From Chelatococcus caeni (GTDB taxonomy: Bacteria > Pseudomonadota > Alphaproteobacteria > Rhizobiales > Beijerinckiaceae), in contig NZ_JACIEN010000008.1 in assembly GCF_014196925.1 (NCBI RefSeq), positions 62,001 through 126,000 on the forward strand: DNA of 64,000 nucleotides, written 5' to 3'. This document shows, piece by piece, positions 1 to 8,295 of this stretch (position 1 is its first letter; every line of letters starts with the position of its first letter). The translations under genes and the position numbers were made by a program. Below the pieces are notes generated by a model that was not told the origin of the DNA, searched no databases, and saw only the letters and a list, made by a program, of their open reading frames with translations.

Positions 1-427
1 GGCCATAGGGCGAGACCGGCGCCGGGGTGAGGTCTTCCGACACGGGGTTGGCGGTGACGTCGCCGTAGACCGCCGCGGTCGAGGAAAAGATCATGTGCCG
101 CACGCCGGCCCGCACGCTCGCCTCGATGAGGTTGCGGGTCTTCCCCGTATTGGCGAGGTAATAGCCGAGCGGGTCGGCCACCGATTCGGGCACCACGATC
201 TTGGCCGCGAAATGCGCGATCGCATCGATGCCATATTCGCCGATCAGCCTTGCGACGAGGTCCTGATCGCCCGCATCGCCGCGCACCAGCACGGCTTCGC
301 GCGGCACGGCCTCGTCAAAGCCGGTCGAGAGGTCGTCGAGCACGACGACACGCTCCCCCGCCTCCACGAGCTCGAGAACCATATGGCTGCCGATATAGCC
401 GGCTCCGCCGGTCACCAGGACGCTCAT
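1..427 (-). CDS. galE: UDP-glucose 4-epimerase, N-terminal part (cut by window edge)
   Basis: Cytoplasmic NAD-dependent short-chain dehydrogenase/epimerase that interconverts UDP-glucose and UDP-galactose for polysaccharide precursors. About 142 residues are visible. The protein opens with a Rossmann GGAGYIGSH loop near residues 7-15, then VLDDLSTG, and the catalytic-region SSTAAVYG. The last residues before the edge are SPYG, so the Tyr of the YxxxK catalytic pair is just visible and the Lys lies outside. The ATG at 427 starts directly on the conserved MSVLVTGG. It is divergent from galU, which makes UDP-glucose, so the two share a promoter gap. The remaining two-thirds of the gene lie left of the window; nothing suggests damage. 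Confidence 0.95.
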   Translation of the reverse strand, partial: MSVLVTGGAGYIGSHMVLELVEAGERVVVLDDLSTGFDEAVPREAVLVRGDAGDQDLVARLIGEYGIDAIAHFAAKIVVPESVADPLGYYLANTGKTRNLIEASVRAGVRHMIFSSTAAVYGDVTANPVSEDLTPAPVSPYG

Positions 428-490
428 GCCCCCATCCCTTTCCTGCGCCAGGCCGTCCCGCTGGCGCAGGCCCTCCGGCTCCGTGGAACT

Positions 491-564
491 ATTGACAGAC
501 CGGCTGCGTTCATTCGTCAATCGCTTTACGCGATTGACACGTTCGCCGGTCAATATCGGCGAAC
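491..564. promoter_or_regulatory. galE/galU divergent control region with ATTGAC cluster and two perfect inverted repeats
   Basis: Within 74 bases there are four copies of ATTGAC in alternating orientation (491-496 plus, 516-521 minus, 533-538 plus, 549-554 minus). Positions 516-524 and 530-538 form a perfect 9-bp inverted repeat with a 5-base spacer (GTCAATCGC / GCGATTGAC). Positions 541-548 and 557-564 form a second perfect 8-bp repeat (GTTCGCCG / CGGCGAAC). Two TTGACA hexamers (492, 534) could be -35 elements for galU. That this binds a regulator is inference. Confidence 0.45.
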
Positions 565-642
565 ATCTCGTGCGGGCACGGCCATGGCAAGAGAGGGCGC
601 CGGGCCGTGTTTCTTGTTGTGCCCTCCAGCCCCTGGGGTTCC

Positions 643-1533
643 ATGAAGAAGCCTATCCGAAAGGCCGTATTTCCCGTCGCAGGCCTCGGCACCCGCTTTC
701 TGCCCGCCACGAAGGCGATGCCGAAGGAGATGCTGACGGTCGTCGACAGGCCGGTCATCCAGCACGTGGTGGACGAAGCACGTGCCGCCGGCATCGAGCA
801 TTGCGTCTTCGTGACGGGCCGCAACAAGGGCGTCATCGAGGACCATTTCGACAGCCAGTTCGAGCTGGAGCGCACGCTCGAGACGCGTGGCAAGACCAGG
901 GAACTCGAGCAGCTGCGCCGTGACCTGCCGGGCCCCGGGCAGACCAGCTTCACCCGCCAGCAGGGGCCGCTCGGCCTCGGCCACGCCGTCTGGTGCGCGC
1001 GCGACATCGTCGGCGACGAGCCCTTCGCCCTCCTGCTGCCGGACATGCTGCACCTCGGCGTGCGGCCCTGCCTCGCCGAGATGATCGAGGCCTACGAGGC
1101 CCACGCCACGGGCGGCAACATGATCGCCGTCTACGAGGTGCCGGCCGACCAGACGCACCAGTACGGCATCACCGGCGTCGGCGAGGCGATCGGCAACGGC
1201 AAGGTCTATCCGATCACGCAGATGATCGAGAAGCCGGCCAAGGGCACCGCCCCCTCCAACCTCGCCATCTCGGGACGCTACATCCTGCAGCCGGAGATCT
1301 TCGACCTGCTCGCGCGGCAGGAGCGCGGCGCCGGCGGCGAGATCCAGCTGACCGACGCCATGATCACCTTGTCGAAGTCGCAGCCGTTCTTCGCCACGCG
1401 CTTCGACGGCGACATCTACGACTGCGGCTCCAAGCTCGGCTTCCTCGCCGCCAACGCCGCCTATGCGCTCTCGAACCCCGAGCTCGGCGCCGACTACCGC
1501 CGCGATCTCGAGGCGCTGCTCGCCAAACGGTGA
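643..1533 (+). CDS. galU: UTP--glucose-1-phosphate uridylyltransferase
   Basis: Makes UDP-glucose from UTP and glucose-1-phosphate, the donor for exopolysaccharide, LPS and glucan synthesis. The 296-residue protein has the usual family length. It opens with the nucleotidyltransferase signature ([21 protein letters not shown], residues about 9-29), followed by [13 protein letters not shown], a DDH-like region and IEKP near residue 200. A GTG 36 bases upstream is in frame, but the ATG at 643 begins at the conserved [11 protein letters not shown] and is preferred. It stands alone on the plus strand, divergent from galE and convergent with the beta-barrel gene across a repeat-filled gap. Confidence 0.96.
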   Translation: MKKPIRKAVFPVAGLGTRFLPATKAMPKEMLTVVDRPVIQHVVDEARAAGIEHCVFVTGRNKGVIEDHFDSQFELERTLETRGKTRELEQLRRDLPGPGQTSFTRQQGPLGLGHAVWCARDIVGDEPFALLLPDMLHLGVRPCLAEMIEAYEAHATGGNMIAVYEVPADQTHQYGITGVGEAIGNGKVYPITQMIEKPAKGTAPSNLAISGRYILQPEIFDLLARQERGAGGEIQLTDAMITLSKSQPFFATRFDGDIYDCGSKLGFLAANAAYALSNPELGADYRRDLEALLAKR

Positions 1534-1553
1534 GCGAAGCCCCTGTCGCCAGC

Positions 1554-1644
1554 GTCATGCCCGCGCTTGTCGCGGGCACCCACGCCATGAAGCTCGTGCG
1601 GGGTTGAAAGGCGTGGATGGCCGGGACAAGCCCGGCCATGACGG
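1554..1644. repeat. REP-like palindromic element, copy 1
   Basis: About 90 bases with outer arms GTCATG / CATGAC and inner hairpins (CCCGCG..CGCGGG and GGCCGGG..CCCGGCC); the middle CCCACGC can pair with GCGTGG. It lies in the 409-base gap between galU and a convergent outer-membrane gene and is about 80% like the copy at 1695-1786. Elements of this look are common between convergent genes in rhizobia-like genomes. It may act as a terminator or mRNA stabiliser. Otherwise the gap 1534-1942 shows no gene. Confidence 0.7.
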
Positions 1645-1694
1645 GCGGAGAGGTTGTGCTACCCGCCCCATTCCATTTGCGAACTTGTCTCGGC

Positions 1695-1786
1695 CGTCAT
1701 GCCCGCGCTCGTCGCGGGCACCCACGCCGTGACGCTCGCGCAGGGGTGAAAGGCGGGGATGGCGGGGACATGCCCGGCCGTGACGG
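1695..1786. repeat. REP-like palindromic element, copy 2
   Basis: Second copy of the 1554-1644 element, in the same orientation. It keeps GTCATGCCCGCGCT at the left end and CCCGGCC-TGACGG at the right end, with scattered substitutions between. The tandem arrangement about 140 bases apart suggests local duplication or double insertion. Confidence 0.7.
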
Positions 1787-1942
1787 TGGAGAGGCACGCG
1801 CTTCTCGCTCGCACTTTCGCGCTGCGCGAACGGGCGGGCGGTCAATGCGCTTGACCATGACGGCGGCAGATCGTGGAGCCCTTGGTATGGCCGGCCGTCG
1901 ACAGCCGCCGCAGGCGGCGGCACCCCGCCCCCCCGGCGAAGC

Positions 1943-3475
1943 TCACCGCTGCAGGCGCAACCCGACGAGGAAGATGTTGGCGGTGTAGTCGTCTCCCGGC
2001 GCCGTGCTGTCGAGCCGCTCGTGGGTGAAGCCCGCGCGCACCGCGAGCGAGCGCGTCAGCTTCCAGTCGATCCCGATACGGCCGGTAAAGCCCTTCTCGT
2101 TGAGGTCGACGCCCTTGTAGTCGCTGTCGCTGAGGGTCGCCGAGGCCGTGAAGACGAGGTTGCGGCGCAGGGCGTGTTCGAGTGCGAGCGTCGCGCTGCG
2201 GTTCACGACGCCGTTCGATCCGGCGATCGTCGTCTCGCCGAGGCTGCTCGCCCCCGTCAGCCGGACGGTGGTCAGCGCCGTCGGCCGCCAGATCAGCGAT
2301 ACTTCGCCGATGGGCCCGCGCAGGTCCGCGAGGCGCGGATCGTCGTACTTGCGCACCTGATGCCCGATCGCCGCCTCGCCGGTGACGAGCCGCGTGAGCT
2401 CGAAGGTGGAGCCGACGCGCGCCCCGAGCCCGTTGGACGAACGCTCGTAACCGCCGGCATTGATCCGCTCGTCGTACTGCCGGCGGTCGATCAGCCCCTC
2501 GACGAAGGGGATGAAGCCGGGGTGCACCTCGTAGCTCGCCCGCAGCCGCAATCCATATTCGTTGTAGTTGCGGTAGCTCTGGTCGAGGCGGCTGCCGTCG
2601 GCGAACTCGGCGTCGCCATAGACGTTGCGCTCGACGACGCCGGTTGCCCCGAGCGTCAGCCGGTTGAAGCGGTGCGCGCCGCCCAGTGAAGCGCCATAGG
2701 AGATGATCGTCGGCTGGTTGACGACGCCGCCCGGCAGGTTGGGGTTGTCCGACCGCTGCGTCGTCAGCGACGCCCGCCCCTCGACATTGATGGTTGTATC
2801 CCGCGTGGCATCGAGGCGCAGGTTGAGGCGCCCGTCCGCCTCCGGCCGGTCCGCCTTCTCGAGGGTGGGGAAGGCCCAGTAGGAACCTCGCAGATGACCC
2901 GTGAGCTCATGGCGCGACCAGTCGGACCGCAGGGCCACACCGCCGCGCGTGACGACGGTGGTCGCTCCCTTCACGTTCCCGCTCTCGCGCCGGGGGTTGC
3001 TGTCGTAGCCGCCGTCGATCTCGATCGACGGAAAGACCGTCAGCGTGCCGAGGCGCAGGCCGAGCGGCGCCCACGGATCTTCCTCCTCCAACTCGCCTGG
3101 CCGCGGGGGCGCGGACGGCGCGTCGAGCGGCGCGGGCAGGCGCGCGACCGGCACCTGCGACGGACGCAGCGGGCTCTGCTCCAATGAGGTGGGGGCCTGC
3201 ACCGGACGATGGACGGGCGAAGGCGGCGGCGTCTGCGACCCGTCCCCGGCGGACGTTTCGAGCACGCCTGGCAGCGACACCCGCCCCCCACCGGCGCCGG
3301 CCCGATCGGGCTGCACGGTGCCGCGCAGCGTGAAAAACGACGAACCATCCTGGCCGTGCGCGGCCGGCCCCGCGAGCATGATCGCGCCCGCGGCGAGGCA
3401 CGTTGCCAGCGGCGCACCGCCGCACCGGCGAGAAGGAATGGAGGGGCCCTGGCGCAAGTGGTCGCTTTCCTGCAA
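1943..3475 (-). CDS. Predicted outer-membrane beta-barrel protein (BBP2-like)
   Basis: A 510-residue exported protein. The N-terminus is a Sec-type signal (hydrophobic run about residues 22-38, cleavage likely near AHGQ). A Pro/Ala/Ser-rich linker of roughly 80 residues follows, then from about residue 145 a long stretch of alternating short amphipathic strands (TVFPSIEIDGGYDSN, later INVEGRASL, VRAGFTHERL) ending in an aromatic/hydrophobic C-terminus, as in outer-membrane barrels. It resembles the putative beta-barrel porin 2 family found in capsule and exopolysaccharide loci. The only in-frame starts are TTG (3475, or 3457 with an AGGAAA just upstream); ATG appears only inside the signal. 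Substrate is unknown; nearby galU/kdsD suggest an envelope role. Confidence 0.72.
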   Translation of the reverse strand: MQESDHLRQGPSIPSRRCGGAPLATCLAAGAIMLAGPAAHGQDGSSFFTLRGTVQPDRAGAGGGRVSLPGVLETSAGDGSQTPPPSPVHRPVQAPTSLEQSPLRPSQVPVARLPAPLDAPSAPPRPGELEEEDPWAPLGLRLGTLTVFPSIEIDGGYDSNPRRESGNVKGATTVVTRGGVALRSDWSRHELTGHLRGSYWAFPTLEKADRPEADGRLNLRLDATRDTTINVEGRASLTTQRSDNPNLPGGVVNQPTIISYGASLGGAHRFNRLTLGATGVVERNVYGDAEFADGSRLDQSYRNYNEYGLRLRASYEVHPGFIPFVEGLIDRRQYDERINAGGYERSSNGLGARVGSTFELTRLVTGEAAIGHQVRKYDDPRLADLRGPIGEVSLIWRPTALTTVRLTGASSLGETTIAGSNGVVNRSATLALEHALRRNLVFTASATLSDSDYKGVDLNEKGFTGRIGIDWKLTRSLAVRAGFTHERLDSTAPGDDYTANIFLVGLRLQR

Positions 3476-3669
3476 AGGCGATGCGGCTCAGCCGCCGTGA
3501 CGGTTCTTTCCGGCGGATGGCCAGCGTGGTTAATGGAGGCTAAAGCGGCATGGTTAACGCCCGGTAAGCTTCGGCGCCGACGTCGCCTGCCGCCACTCAC
3601 CGTGCTAAGACCGCCACGAGAAATCCGAGCGCCCGGCGCTAGGAGCAAGACGAGAGCAGGAAGAACACC

Positions 3670-4680
3670 ATGAGCAGCCTTGCCGCCCGCGACCCCGGCA
3701 CGACGCAGCGCAGGACCGACACGGCCGTGGCCTCGGCCCTGCGCACGCTGTCGAGCGAGCGGGCAGGGCTCGCGGCCCTGATCGAGGCCATCGGGGGCGA
3801 TCTCGCCGCCCCCTTCGAGGCGGCGGTCGAGGCGATCGCCGGTGCCCGCGGCCGTGTCATCGTGACCGGCATGGGCAAGTCCGGCCACATCGGCCGCAAG
3901 ATCGCCGCCACCATGGCCTCGACGGGCACGCCGGCCTATTACGTCCACCCCGGCGAGGCGAGCCATGGCGACCTCGGCATGATCCAGGCGGACGACGCCA
4001 TCCTCGCCCTCTCCTGGTCGGGCGAGACGACGGAACTGTCCGACATCATCGGCTATGCCAAGCGCTTCCGCGTGCCGCTGATCGCCTTCACATCGAGCGC
4101 GCAGTCGACGCTCGGCCGCGAGGCCGACGTGTGCCTTGCCCTGCCCAAGGCGAGCGAGGCCTGCCCCAACGGGCTCGCACCCACCACCTCGACGACCATG
4201 CAGCTCGCCCTCGGCGATGCGCTCGCCATCGCCCTGCTCGAGAGCCGCGGCTTCTCGGCGCAGGACTTCCGCGTCTACCACCCGGGGGGCAAGCTCGGCG
4301 CCCAGCTGAAGTTCGTGCGCGACATCATGCATACCGGCGAGCGCCTGCCGCTCGTCGGCCGCGGCACGTCGATGGCTGAGGCGATCGTCGAGACGAGCGC
4401 CAAGGGCTTCGGCTGCGTGCTGGTGAGCGAGGACGACGGCCGGCTCGCCGGCATCGTCACCGACGGCGACCTGCGCCGGCACATGAACCCCTCGCTCCTC
4501 GCCCAGCGCGTCGAGGAGGTGATGAACCCCACGCCCAAGGCCGTCACGCCCGACACGCTGGTCGGCGAGGCGCTGGAGGTGGTGGAGCGGACGAAGGTCG
4601 GCGCCCTCGTGGTGGCCGAGGACGGGCGCGCCGTCGGCATCATCCACGTGCTCGATCTCCTGCGCGCCGGCGCCGCCTGA
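3670..4680 (+). CDS. kdsD: Arabinose-5-phosphate isomerase (KdsD/KpsF family)
   Basis: Cytoplasmic isomerase converting D-ribulose-5-P to D-arabinose-5-P, the first step to Kdo for LPS. The 336 residues match the family: a SIS domain (about 45-185) with VTGMGKSGHIGRKIAATMAS and LSWSGETTEL, then the conserved PTTSTT and the YHPGGKLG His segment, followed by two CBS domains (about 215-270 and 280-334, including GIVTDGDLRR). Start ATG 3670 follows an AGGAAGAACACC leader. It is not in an operon with the lptCAB genes 43 kb away, although both serve LPS assembly. Confidence 0.94.
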   Translation: MSSLAARDPGTTQRRTDTAVASALRTLSSERAGLAALIEAIGGDLAAPFEAAVEAIAGARGRVIVTGMGKSGHIGRKIAATMASTGTPAYYVHPGEASHGDLGMIQADDAILALSWSGETTELSDIIGYAKRFRVPLIAFTSSAQSTLGREADVCLALPKASEACPNGLAPTTSTTMQLALGDALAIALLESRGFSAQDFRVYHPGGKLGAQLKFVRDIMHTGERLPLVGRGTSMAEAIVETSAKGFGCVLVSEDDGRLAGIVTDGDLRRHMNPSLLAQRVEEVMNPTPKAVTPDTLVGEALEVVERTKVGALVVAEDGRAVGIIHVLDLLRAGAA

Positions 4681-4800
4681 CAGCCGGCCGGCCCGTCCCG
4701 CCTGCCCGCCGATCGTGCTTTGCGCGCACGGCACCAGACGATATGATCCCCGCCAGGAGCCGGGGGGCCGCCCGTCGGGCGGCGCGGCGAGAAGCAGGAT

Positions 4801-4827
4801 CGTCACGGGTCCGGAAAGGCCGTGACG
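4801..4827. promoter_or_regulatory. Inverted repeat in the leader of the YbaK-type gene
   Basis: Perfect 8-bp arms CGTCACGG / CCGTGACG with an 11-base loop, about 60 bases upstream of the ATG at 4885. It could be a leader hairpin or a protein-binding site; there is no U-run to make it a classic terminator of kdsD. Function is inferred only. Confidence 0.3.
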
Positions 4828-4884
4828 GATAACGCGTCGGTCCCGAGCGGGGCGAAAGGCCCGCCCGCGAAGGGAGAACGCGTC

Positions 4885-5355
4885 ATGTCCACCGCACCAC
4901 GACTAGAACACTACCTGTCGCGCAGCGGCGTCGCCTATGACCTCATGCGCCACGAACCCACCGCCACCTCGATGCGCACGGCGAAAGTCTGCGACGTGCC
5001 GGCCGACATGATCGCCAAGGCGGTCGTGCTGAAGGACAAGGCCGGCTACATGCTGGCCGTCCTGCCCGCCTCGCGGCACCTCAGCCTGCGCGCCGTCAGC
5101 GAGATGCTCGACGAGGAGGTCGAGCTTGCCCGCGAGGCCGAGATCGAGCGGCTCTTCCCGGACTGCGCCCGCGGCGCGGTTCCCCCGCTCGGCGCCGCCT
5201 ACGGCATGCCGATGATCGTCGACGAGATGCTGGCCGACCTGTCGGACATCTATTTCGAAGCGGGCGACCACGAGACGATCGTCCACATGTCCGGCCGGGA
5301 CTTCCGCCAGCTCGCCGGCCGTGCGCGCCACGGCCGCATCTGCCTGCAGCAGTAA
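4885..5355 (+). CDS. YbaK/ProX-type aminoacyl-tRNA deacylase
   Basis: A 156-residue single YbaK domain protein. This family hydrolyses mischarged aminoacyl-tRNAs (for example Cys- or Ala-tRNA-Pro) in the cytoplasm. Seen here: the N-terminal Y-x-L-x-x-HEPT segment, the conserved Lys in AKAVVLKDKAGYMLAVLPA, and PPLGAAYGMPMIVD near the C-terminus, all family hallmarks. An upstream in-frame GTG (4822) exists, but ATG 4885 has AAGGGAGAA at the right distance and begins the domain. The substrate cannot be read from sequence. Confidence 0.85.
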   Translation: MSTAPRLEHYLSRSGVAYDLMRHEPTATSMRTAKVCDVPADMIAKAVVLKDKAGYMLAVLPASRHLSLRAVSEMLDEEVELAREAEIERLFPDCARGAVPPLGAAYGMPMIVDEMLADLSDIYFEAGDHETIVHMSGRDFRQLAGRARHGRICLQQ

Positions 5356-5373
5356 GCGGGTGACGGCGGCGCC

Positions 5374-5838
5374 TCAGGCGTCGCCGTCCTCATGTGGCGC
5401 GACGACGAGATTGGCGCCGTCGAGCCCCGTGACCGTCACCCGCGTGCCCGCCGGGCAGTCGGGCCCGACGGCGCGCCAGACGGTATCGTCGACCCGCACC
5501 CGACCCTCGCCACCCGTGATCGGAACATCGAGCGTGAAGCTGCGGCCGACGAGCGCCGCACCGCGCCGGTTGAGGAAGGGCTGGTCGGCCGACCCCTCGT
5601 CGCGGCGCCGGGTGACGAGCCGCCCCACGACGACGCTCGCCACGGAGAGCAGCGCGAAGACGATGGCGCTCGCCTGCCACGAGAGGTCGAACAGGGCATC
5701 GATCAGGCCTGTCGCGATGGCGGCGAGGCCGAGCCAGATGAGGAAGACGCCAGGCGCTGCGAGTTCGAGCGCCACGAGCACCAGCCCCAGCACGATCCAG
5801 GCCCAGGGGCCGAGGGCGATGATCGCCTCGCGGATCAC
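5374..5838 (-). CDS. NfeD-like membrane protein
   Basis: A 154-residue protein with two or three membrane segments in the first 75 residues (ALGPWAWIVLGLVLVALELAAPGVFLIWLGL and a second pair) and a soluble C-terminal OB-fold-like domain (GEGRVRVDDTVWRA.. AGTRVTVTGLDGANLVV). This is the short NfeD form without the protease domain. The gene sits 12 bases after the SPFH gene on the same strand. The NfeD + stomatin-like pair is a standard operon, thought to organise membrane microdomains or protein quality control. Confidence 0.9.
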   Translation of the reverse strand: MIREAIIALGPWAWIVLGLVLVALELAAPGVFLIWLGLAAIATGLIDALFDLSWQASAIVFALLSVASVVVGRLVTRRRDEGSADQPFLNRRGAALVGRSFTLDVPITGGEGRVRVDDTVWRAVGPDCPAGTRVTVTGLDGANLVVAPHEDGDA

Positions 5839-5850
5839 GTGAGCCTCCCG

Positions 5851-6858
5851 TCAGACCGGGGCGGCAGTGCCGGGCCCGCCGCTCGGGGGCACGCTGCCGC
5901 GGCGCGAGGCCTGCAGCTGGCGCGCCACGGCGGTGCCGGAGCCGCCCTCGCCGAAGACGGTCTTGGTGATCTCGCCGAGGCCGGCCAGCGTGCCGACGAC
6001 GCCCGCCGCCTCGATGGGCACGACCACGACCTTCTGGTTGGGCGCCGCGGCGAGGCTCTTGAGCGCGTCGACATATTTCTCGGCGACGAGGAAGTTCGCC
6101 GCCGCGAGGTCGCCCTGGGCGATAGCCTCGCTGACGAGCGAGGTCGCCTTCGCCTCGGCCTCGGCGAGGCGCTCGCGCCCCTCCGCGTCGCGGAAGGCGG
6201 CCTCCTTGCGGCCCTCGGCGGCGAGGATCTGCGCCTGCTTCTCGCCCTCCGCGCGCAGGATCTGCGCCTGGCGCTCGCCTTCGGCCTCGAGGATGCTGGC
6301 CCGCTTCTCGCGCTCGGCCTTCATCTGCCGGGCCATGGCATCGGCGAGGTCGGCGGGCGGCAGGATGTCCTTGATCTCGATGCGGGTCACCTTGACGCCC
6401 CAGGGCGAGGCGGCCGCATCCATGACGCGCAGGAGCTTCTCGTTGATCTCGTCGCGGTGCGACAGCAGCTGGTCGAGGTCCATGGAGCCGACGACGGTGC
6501 GGATATTGGTCATCGTCAATGTCAGCAGCGCCTGCGACAGGTCCGACACCTCGTAGGAAGCCCGCGGGGCGTCGAGCACCTGGAAGAAGGCGACGGCATC
6601 GATCTTCACGCCGGCATTGTCCTTGGTGATGGCCTCCTGGCTCGGCACGTCGAGCACCTGCTCCATCATGTTCACCTTGTGCCCGATGGATTCGACATAG
6701 GGCACGATGAGCCCGAGCCCGGGGCCGAGCGAGCGCGAGTAGCGGCCGAAGCGCTCGACCGTATAGGCATAGCCCTGCGGCACCGTGCGCACCCCGAGCG
6801 CGATCGTCAGGATGACGAGACCGACGAGGACGATGACGAAGATATCGAAGCCGAACAT
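5851..6858 (-). CDS. SPFH/Band 7 (stomatin-like, QmcA) membrane protein
   Basis: A 335-residue integral membrane scaffold protein. It has one N-terminal membrane helix (residues 4-22), a Band 7 domain starting TVPQGYAYTVERFGRYSRSL and continuing to about residue 180, then an Ala/Glu-rich coiled coil with near-repeats of EAEGERQAQILRAEGEKQAQ (about 190-245), and a Gly-rich tail. The chosen ATG at 6858 gives the usual MFGFDIF start; an upstream frame extension to 6915 lacks family similarity. It is translated with the nfeD gene just downstream. Family members oligomerise and work with FtsH-type proteolysis. Confidence 0.92.
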   Translation of the reverse strand: MFGFDIFVIVLVGLVILTIALGVRTVPQGYAYTVERFGRYSRSLGPGLGLIVPYVESIGHKVNMMEQVLDVPSQEAITKDNAGVKIDAVAFFQVLDAPRASYEVSDLSQALLTLTMTNIRTVVGSMDLDQLLSHRDEINEKLLRVMDAAASPWGVKVTRIEIKDILPPADLADAMARQMKAEREKRASILEAEGERQAQILRAEGEKQAQILAAEGRKEAAFRDAEGRERLAEAEAKATSLVSEAIAQGDLAAANFLVAEKYVDALKSLAAAPNQKVVVVPIEAAGVVGTLAGLGEITKTVFGEGGSGTAVARQLQASRRGSVPPSGGPGTAAPV

Positions 6859-6980
6859 GATGCCCCCCTGAACCGCGCCCCCCGCATGGCGCCTCGCGGC
6901 GAGGCTACATATCACATGCCGGCGACCGCGAAAGCACCGGCACCGGTCGCACAGAGGGTCGCGTAATCCGCAGCGGGCTC

Positions 6981-7009
6981 TCGCTCGCCGGGACGGCCCG
7001 GGCGAGCGA
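6981..7009 (-). terminator. Hairpin directly after hemH
   Basis: Perfect 9-bp arms TCGCTCGCC / GGCGAGCGA with an 11-base loop, immediately behind the hemH stop codon. No U-run follows, so it may be a Rho-assisted terminator or a 3'-end stabiliser rather than an intrinsic terminator. Confidence 0.45.
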
Positions 7010-8089
7010 TCAGACCCACCCCTGGAGCTCGCGCGTCACGATATGCTCGATGACGCGCATGCCCTCCGGCGAATCGTTGAGGCAGGGAATGGCGGCGAAG
7101 TGCTCGCCGCCATGCTCGTGGAAGATCTCGGCGTTTTCGCCGGCGATCTCCTCGAGCGTCTCGAGGCAGTCCGCCGAAAAGCCCGGCATGACCACGGCGA
7201 GGCGCTTCACGCCCTTTTCGGCGAGGCCCTTCACGGTCATGTCCGTATAGGGCTGCAGCCATTCGGCCCGGCCGAAGCGCGACTGGAAGGTGAGGATGAA
7301 GCGCTCCGGCGGCAGGCCGAGCGCCTCGCGCATCAGCCGCGCCGTCTTCTGGCACTGGCAGTGATAGGGATCGCCCTTGAGGAGGTAGTCCTTGGGCACG
7401 CCGTGGAAGGAGGCGATGATGACCTCGGGCTCGAAGGTGAGCTTGGCGAGCTCGGCCTTCAGGCTCTCGACCACCGCTCCGATATAGACGGGATCGTCGT
7501 GATAGGGCGGCGAGACGCGGATGGTCGGCTGCCAGCGCATCTGCATCAGCGCCTCGAAGGCCTTGTCGCAGGCGGTGGCGGTGGTCGCGGCGGCATATTG
7601 CGGATAGAGCGGCACCAGGAGGATGCGGTCGCAGCCCTCGCGCTGCAGCGCCTCGAGGCGCTCCTTGACGCTCGGATTGCCGTAGCGCATGGCCCAGTCG
7701 ACGACGAAGCGACCTTCACTTCCGCCCGGCATGGTGGCGAGCTTCTGCGTGAGCTTCTCCGCCTGCGAACGCGTGATCGTCTTCAGGGGCGACTCGTTGC
7801 GCTCCTTGTTCCAGATCGTCTCGTAGTCCTTGCCCTTGCGGCCGGGGCGCGTCGTCAGGATGATGCCGTTGAGCAGTGGCCACCACAGGATGCGCGGGGT
7901 CTCGATGACGCGCCGGTCGGAGAGGAACTCCTTGAGGTAGCGGCGCATCGACCAGTAGTCGGTGGCGTCGGGCGTGCCGAGATTGAGCAGCAGCACGCCG
8001 ATGCGCCCCGCCGCGACGGGCGGATGGTCGGCAGGAAGGCGCACAGCGCGGGATGCCGCTTCGCTCGAAGACACCGGATCGCTCTCCAT
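7010..8089 (-). CDS. hemH: Ferrochelatase
   Basis: Inserts Fe2+ into protoporphyrin IX, the last step of haem synthesis, at the cytoplasmic face of the inner membrane. 359 residues, normal for proteobacteria. Visible motifs: GVLLLNLGTPD at the N-terminus, LVPLYPQYAAATT, SFHGVPKDY (catalytic His), the CQCQKT segment, LTFQSRFGRAEWLQPYT and PGFSADCLETLEEI with the conserved acidic residues, then EHGGEHF. It starts with a roughly 28-residue variable extension. Monocistronic by position; no Irr-type box was seen in the 206-base upstream gap. Confidence 0.96.
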   Translation of the reverse strand: MESDPVSSSEAASRAVRLPADHPPVAAGRIGVLLLNLGTPDATDYWSMRRYLKEFLSDRRVIETPRILWWPLLNGIILTTRPGRKGKDYETIWNKERNESPLKTITRSQAEKLTQKLATMPGGSEGRFVVDWAMRYGNPSVKERLEALQREGCDRILLVPLYPQYAAATTATACDKAFEALMQMRWQPTIRVSPPYHDDPVYIGAVVESLKAELAKLTFEPEVIIASFHGVPKDYLLKGDPYHCQCQKTARLMREALGLPPERFILTFQSRFGRAEWLQPYTDMTVKGLAEKGVKRLAVVMPGFSADCLETLEEIAGENAEIFHEHGGEHFAAIPCLNDSPEGMRVIEHIVTRELQGWV

Positions 8090-8295
8090 TCGTTGCTCGC
8101 ACAGGCGCGACAGGCCTCATGTAGACGCCTTTCGCCGCCTGTCCAGTATACGCGCAACCGCCACCGGCGGACCGATCGCCGCAGACGGGCGCCTCCGCCG
8201 TGTCGAGACGCTTGCCGGCCGCTCCACAGCCCGACATCATGCTTTCGCGCGCCCGCGCCATTCTCCTCGCAAGGTGCCACCGGTCGGAGCCCCCC

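Noticed and set aside
3527-3557. CtrA-type TTAA-N7-TTAA box upstream of kdsD (two TGGTTAA copies)
   Set aside because: Only one half-site fits; the second is TAAA at the right spacing and the other TTAAC is at the wrong spacing. Too weak to annotate.
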